Positions 61,450 to 64,000 of a stretch of 64,000 bases of DNA are shown here, one piece after another. Source of the stretch: Planococcus donghaensis (GTDB lineage: Bacteria; Bacillota; Bacilli; Bacillales_A; Planococcaceae); assembly GCF_001687665.2 (NCBI RefSeq), contig NZ_CP016543.2:2542001-2606000 (forward strand), written 5' to 3'. The notes under the pieces were generated by a model, which saw nothing but the letters and a program-made list of their open reading frames with translations, did not search any database and was not told the DNA's origin. The position numbers and the translations under genes were made by a program. The first letter of the stretch is position 1. Each line of letters opens with the position of its first letter.

Positions 61450-63417
61450 TTACTGTGCGACAGGCATCATCTTGATGTAATTGCCATGAACATAAGCCTT
61501 TGTATACGCTTTGTCTTCTGAAGCGACTTCATACCATAACGAACCTGAAGCGGCTGTTGTTTCTGTGCGAATCACAACTGGTACTTCTGACGTATCCAAT
61601 TTGTAAAGCGGTGAAAATGTTGTACTTGGATCTTTTCTGAAGTTCAACGGACTTGTTGTTGTGTAACCTAACTTGTGTTGGTTAACATCTTTACTTCCTA
61701 GATACTGATCTGTACGGAACATATGCCCCGCAATTTTCTCTCCCCAGAATGCATCTGATGCATAACGAACATTCATGCCAATTCCTTTGTTTCCAAGAAT
61801 CGATCCGTTGTAGTAGCTGCCTGTTGGTGATTGGTAACTTGTGTTGATTCGTTTAGCCGCATCTTCAATCGATTCTCTAAATGTAGCGTAAGAATAGGCT
61901 CCGTTGTATGCATTGCCATCTGCTGCTCCGTACCCAAACAGGTTGTTTTTATCTTGTGCGATTTTACTTGTTCCCCACTGGCTTTCGTGAATCGCGTGAG
62001 ACATTAAATAAAGTGCGTTAACTTTATGCGTTGCTTCCATTTCCTTAAAGAATTTCCCAGCGCCGACAAGCGGACTTTCTGTCCATTTCTTATCGTATTG
62101 GACTTTATTGTAATAAGGGAATTGATCTTTCAAGTATTTGTCCAAATCTTCTGCTGTATAGTTTGTTGCGGTATGAAGCGGCAACACATTGAAGTATTGA
62201 TAGCTTTCCGTTACTTTCGCGCCGGACGCGTTTGTAAACTTTGCTCCGTCCCAGCTATAGTATTTCATGCCGCTGACGAATTCTTTTGGTGCTTTTCCAA
62301 TAACGCCTGTCGAAGCATAGCTTCCAGTCGAGTGATTGAAAATCTTGTGGACCAAGCTGCTACCAGACACTTCATAATACGACTGCCCTTTTAGCATTTC
62401 TTGCGGGATCACACGAACCACTTTTGAACTTACATAACCGACTTTGCCAGCCAACTCTATTTTAACTGTTGTCGCTGTAGAATCTAAAAATTTCATTTCA
62501 GTGTTTGAAGGTACATACGGACGGAATGTGCTCGTGCTTGCTTTCAAGCTGTCCGTTGGATAAATTTCCGTAAATGCGTTTGTTGTAACAATTCCTTGTT
62601 TCATCCAAAGAATTTGGTTGCTGCGCTCAACTACTTGAGCTTTAGACGTTTTTTGTGCATATTCTTTTGCTGCTGCAAAATCATCAAATTGCTTTAATAC
62701 AGTCGTTTTATCTTCTGTAATTGAAGACACTTGAAACTCTAAATTTTTGGGCGGGACAAGTTGCGCTTTTGCTCTTAACATAACGACAGCCACCATCCAT
62801 CTAGTTGAACCATCTTTTGGTTTAAATGTTTTGTCGTGATTTCCTGTAATAATCCCTAAATGCGAAAGGATGCGAACATCGTCTTTGTGATCATCTCTAA
62901 TCGTAGCACCATCAGTAAAATCCAATGCTTTTGTTTCAGTAATATCGATAACGACACCTTTTGCTTTTAATGCACGAGCAACCATTGTCGACATTTGCTC
63001 ACGATTGATCAACTCATTAGGTCTGAACGTATTATCATCATACCCTTTAATAATTCCAGCGTTTACAGCCGCTGCAACTGAATCGTAATACCAAGCCTCT
63101 AATGATACATCTTTAAAGCTTACCGCAATTTCTGTTGAAGCTGCGACAAATCCTGCGTTTTCCATAGAAGCGCTTTTTGTTACTGGGCCAAGTTCAAATG
63201 AATTCACGACCATTTTCGCGAACTCTGCACGTGTTACTTGTTGATTGGGACGAATTGTTCCGTCTTTGTATCCGACAATAACCCCTAATTTTATTAACTC
63301 TCTCATCTCTGCTTCATATGCATGACCTGTTAGATCATCTGCTGCTTTTGCCGTTTCTTGTGTAAAAGCCGATAAAGCTAGCAGTATTGCCAAAAAGCCC
63401 AGTAATAGTTTCTTCAT
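61450..63417 (-). CDS. SLH-anchored endo-beta-N-acetylglucosaminidase
   Basis: ATG at 63417 follows AAAGGAGG at proper spacing. The 655-residue protein has a signal peptide (MKKLLLGFLAILLALSAF), then three N-terminal SLH domains covering about residues 25-220. A linker region with SH3-like segments (GKVGYVSSKVVRVIP) follows. The glucosaminidase domain has its likely catalytic glutamate in SHAIHESQWGTSK and the FGYGAADG and FRESIEDAAKRI segments. A C-terminal SH3-like domain (LNFRKDPSTTFSPLY) ends the chain. It would cut the glycan strands of peptidoglycan during growth or separation. It lies between tagA and another SLH gene. Confidence 0.92.
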   Translation of the reverse strand: MKKLLLGFLAILLALSAFTQETAKAADDLTGHAYEAEMRELIKLGVIVGYKDGTIRPNQQVTRAEFAKMVVNSFELGPVTKSASMENAGFVAASTEIAVSFKDVSLEAWYYDSVAAAVNAGIIKGYDDNTFRPNELINREQMSTMVARALKAKGVVIDITETKALDFTDGATIRDDHKDDVRILSHLGIITGNHDKTFKPKDGSTRWMVAVVMLRAKAQLVPPKNLEFQVSSITEDKTTVLKQFDDFAAAKEYAQKTSKAQVVERSNQILWMKQGIVTTNAFTEIYPTDSLKASTSTFRPYVPSNTEMKFLDSTATTVKIELAGKVGYVSSKVVRVIPQEMLKGQSYYEVSGSSLVHKIFNHSTGSYASTGVIGKAPKEFVSGMKYYSWDGAKFTNASGAKVTESYQYFNVLPLHTATNYTAEDLDKYLKDQFPYYNKVQYDKKWTESPLVGAGKFFKEMEATHKVNALYLMSHAIHESQWGTSKIAQDKNNLFGYGAADGNAYNGAYSYATFRESIEDAAKRINTSYQSPTGSYYNGSILGNKGIGMNVRYASDAFWGEKIAGHMFRTDQYLGSKDVNQHKLGYTTTSPLNFRKDPSTTFSPLYKLDTSEVPVVIRTETTAASGSLWYEVASEDKAYTKAYVHGNYIKMMPVAQ

Positions 63418-63846
63418 ATCCTCTTTTTTCCTCCTTTTGTTATTAAAAACAATATTCACCAATTTATCGAGATTTTTTGTTTAAAATCTCATAAACGTAT
63501 TAACAAGATAAACCATTCCCGAAGGTTTCACTACCCTTCTTATTATCTATATTTACCATTTTTACATGGTTAAATAATTACTAGACAATTTTGAGTGTAC
63601 CATTAATGCTGGTGTATTAGTAAAGACATTTTTGTATTATTTTTAATTTATTTTGTTTGATTATTTGATTCATGAGATTTAGATACTACTTTAATAGTTA
63701 TAAAGTACTGGGTCGAAACATACCGAACAAAAATAATCTTTTTAAACCATACTTTATTCTTATTTATTAAAAAAACCCATTAATTTGAATAAATATCTGC
63801 TATTATCACTATCAGATAGAAATTAATAGGAGGAAATGACAATTTT
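63418..63846. other. Divergent promoter region, about 430 bp
   Basis: This lies between the minus-strand glucosaminidase gene and the plus-strand SLH gene. TGCTATTAT (near 63796) could be an extended -10 box for the plus-strand gene, but no good -35 accompanies it. No repeat elements are seen. Confidence 0.4.
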
Positions 63847-64000
63847 ATGAAAAAAGTATTCTCGAAAATTGCCCTGTTTCTTGTTGCTGCTGTTTTTGTG
63901 ATTTCAAGTTTTGGTGTACAACCGGTTTCTGCTGCAAGTAATCCATTTAAGGATGTTTCATCATCAGATGAAGAGATTTTGTATTTATGGAACAAAGGTT
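63847..64000 (+). CDS. SLH-type surface protein, N-terminal part (cut by window end)
   Basis: ATAGGAGGAAATGAC precedes the ATG. The 51 codons visible encode a signal peptide (MKKVFSKIALFLVAAVFV, with likely cleavage after VSA) and then NPFKDVSSSDEEILYLWNKG. This is the usual opening of an SLH domain. The rest is outside the window, so the enzyme or S-layer function is unknown. It is divergent from the SLH glucosaminidase gene and beside the csaB operon, which agrees with SLH-mediated display. Confidence 0.75.
   Translation, partial: MKKVFSKIALFLVAAVFVISSFGVQPVSAASNPFKDVSSSDEEILYLWNKG

Noticed and set aside
63480..63846. Riboswitch upstream of the SLH gene
   Set aside because: No conserved riboswitch core could be recognised; the region is AT-rich with only a possible -10 box.

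Overview
The window looks like the chromosome of a low-GC Gram-positive bacterium of the Bacillales, most likely a Planococcaceae member (Planococcus-like). The reasons are Shine-Dalgarno sites of the AGGAGG type, frequent TTG and GTG starts, a YveK/YwqD/YwqE-type polysaccharide regulator trio, several SLH-domain surface proteins, and a csaB/tagA locus for pyruvylated secondary cell wall polymer (SCWP). The assignment rests on gene content and style only. There are no rRNA or tRNA genes, no recognisable transposase and no CRISPR array.

Region 1 (about 0.4-20.2 kb, minus strand) is one large exopolysaccharide or capsule locus. Transcription runs from the chain-length and tyrosine-kinase genes at 20.2 kb towards 0.4 kb. 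The early genes encode a UDP-bacillosamine-type pathway (4,6-dehydratase, aminotransferase, acetyltransferase) and the initiating phosphoglycosyl transferase. Next comes a visibly AT-richer block of glycosyltransferases with a TupA-like ATP-grasp protein, a Wzy-type polymerase, a pyruvyl transferase and a Wzx flippase. The block closes with nucleotide-sugar genes for UDP-glucuronate and its 4-epimer, then galU and one more glycosyltransferase. Together these predict a Wzx/Wzy-dependent acidic polymer. A divergent plus-strand pair (20.3-22.1 kb), a degenerate SGNH protein and an LCP ligase, probably attaches polymer to the wall.

Region 2 (22.1-30 kb) holds a small unknown gene, a glycosyltransferase/epimerase pair, an acyltransferase, a patatin-like lipase and a secreted NlpC/P60 hydrolase. 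They are separated by repeat-rich spacers.

Region 3 (30-50 kb) encodes mostly secreted or surface proteins: a trypsin-like protease, two paralogous unknown membrane-anchored proteins, a Vpr-like subtilase, a second subtilase ending in SLH domains, an extracellular nuclease and an FAD-dependent oxidoreductase. The spacers here carry unusual DNA: composite elements made of hairpin, 21-bp periodic array and hairpin; tandem ~90-bp repeats; and hairpin elements whose end sequences differ from copy to copy but always remain self-complementary. Two near-mirror composite blocks flank the 30.7-37.4 kb gene group.

Region 4 (50-64 kb) holds an LTA-synthase-like protein, an SLH 5'-nucleotidase, an acyltransferase, the SCWP operon (tagA, MOP flippase, DUF5693 protein, csaB), an SLH glucosaminidase and the start of another small SLH-type protein. 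CsaB-dependent pyruvylation of SCWP is the known docking requirement for SLH domains, so this operon plausibly anchors the SLH enzymes encoded around it.
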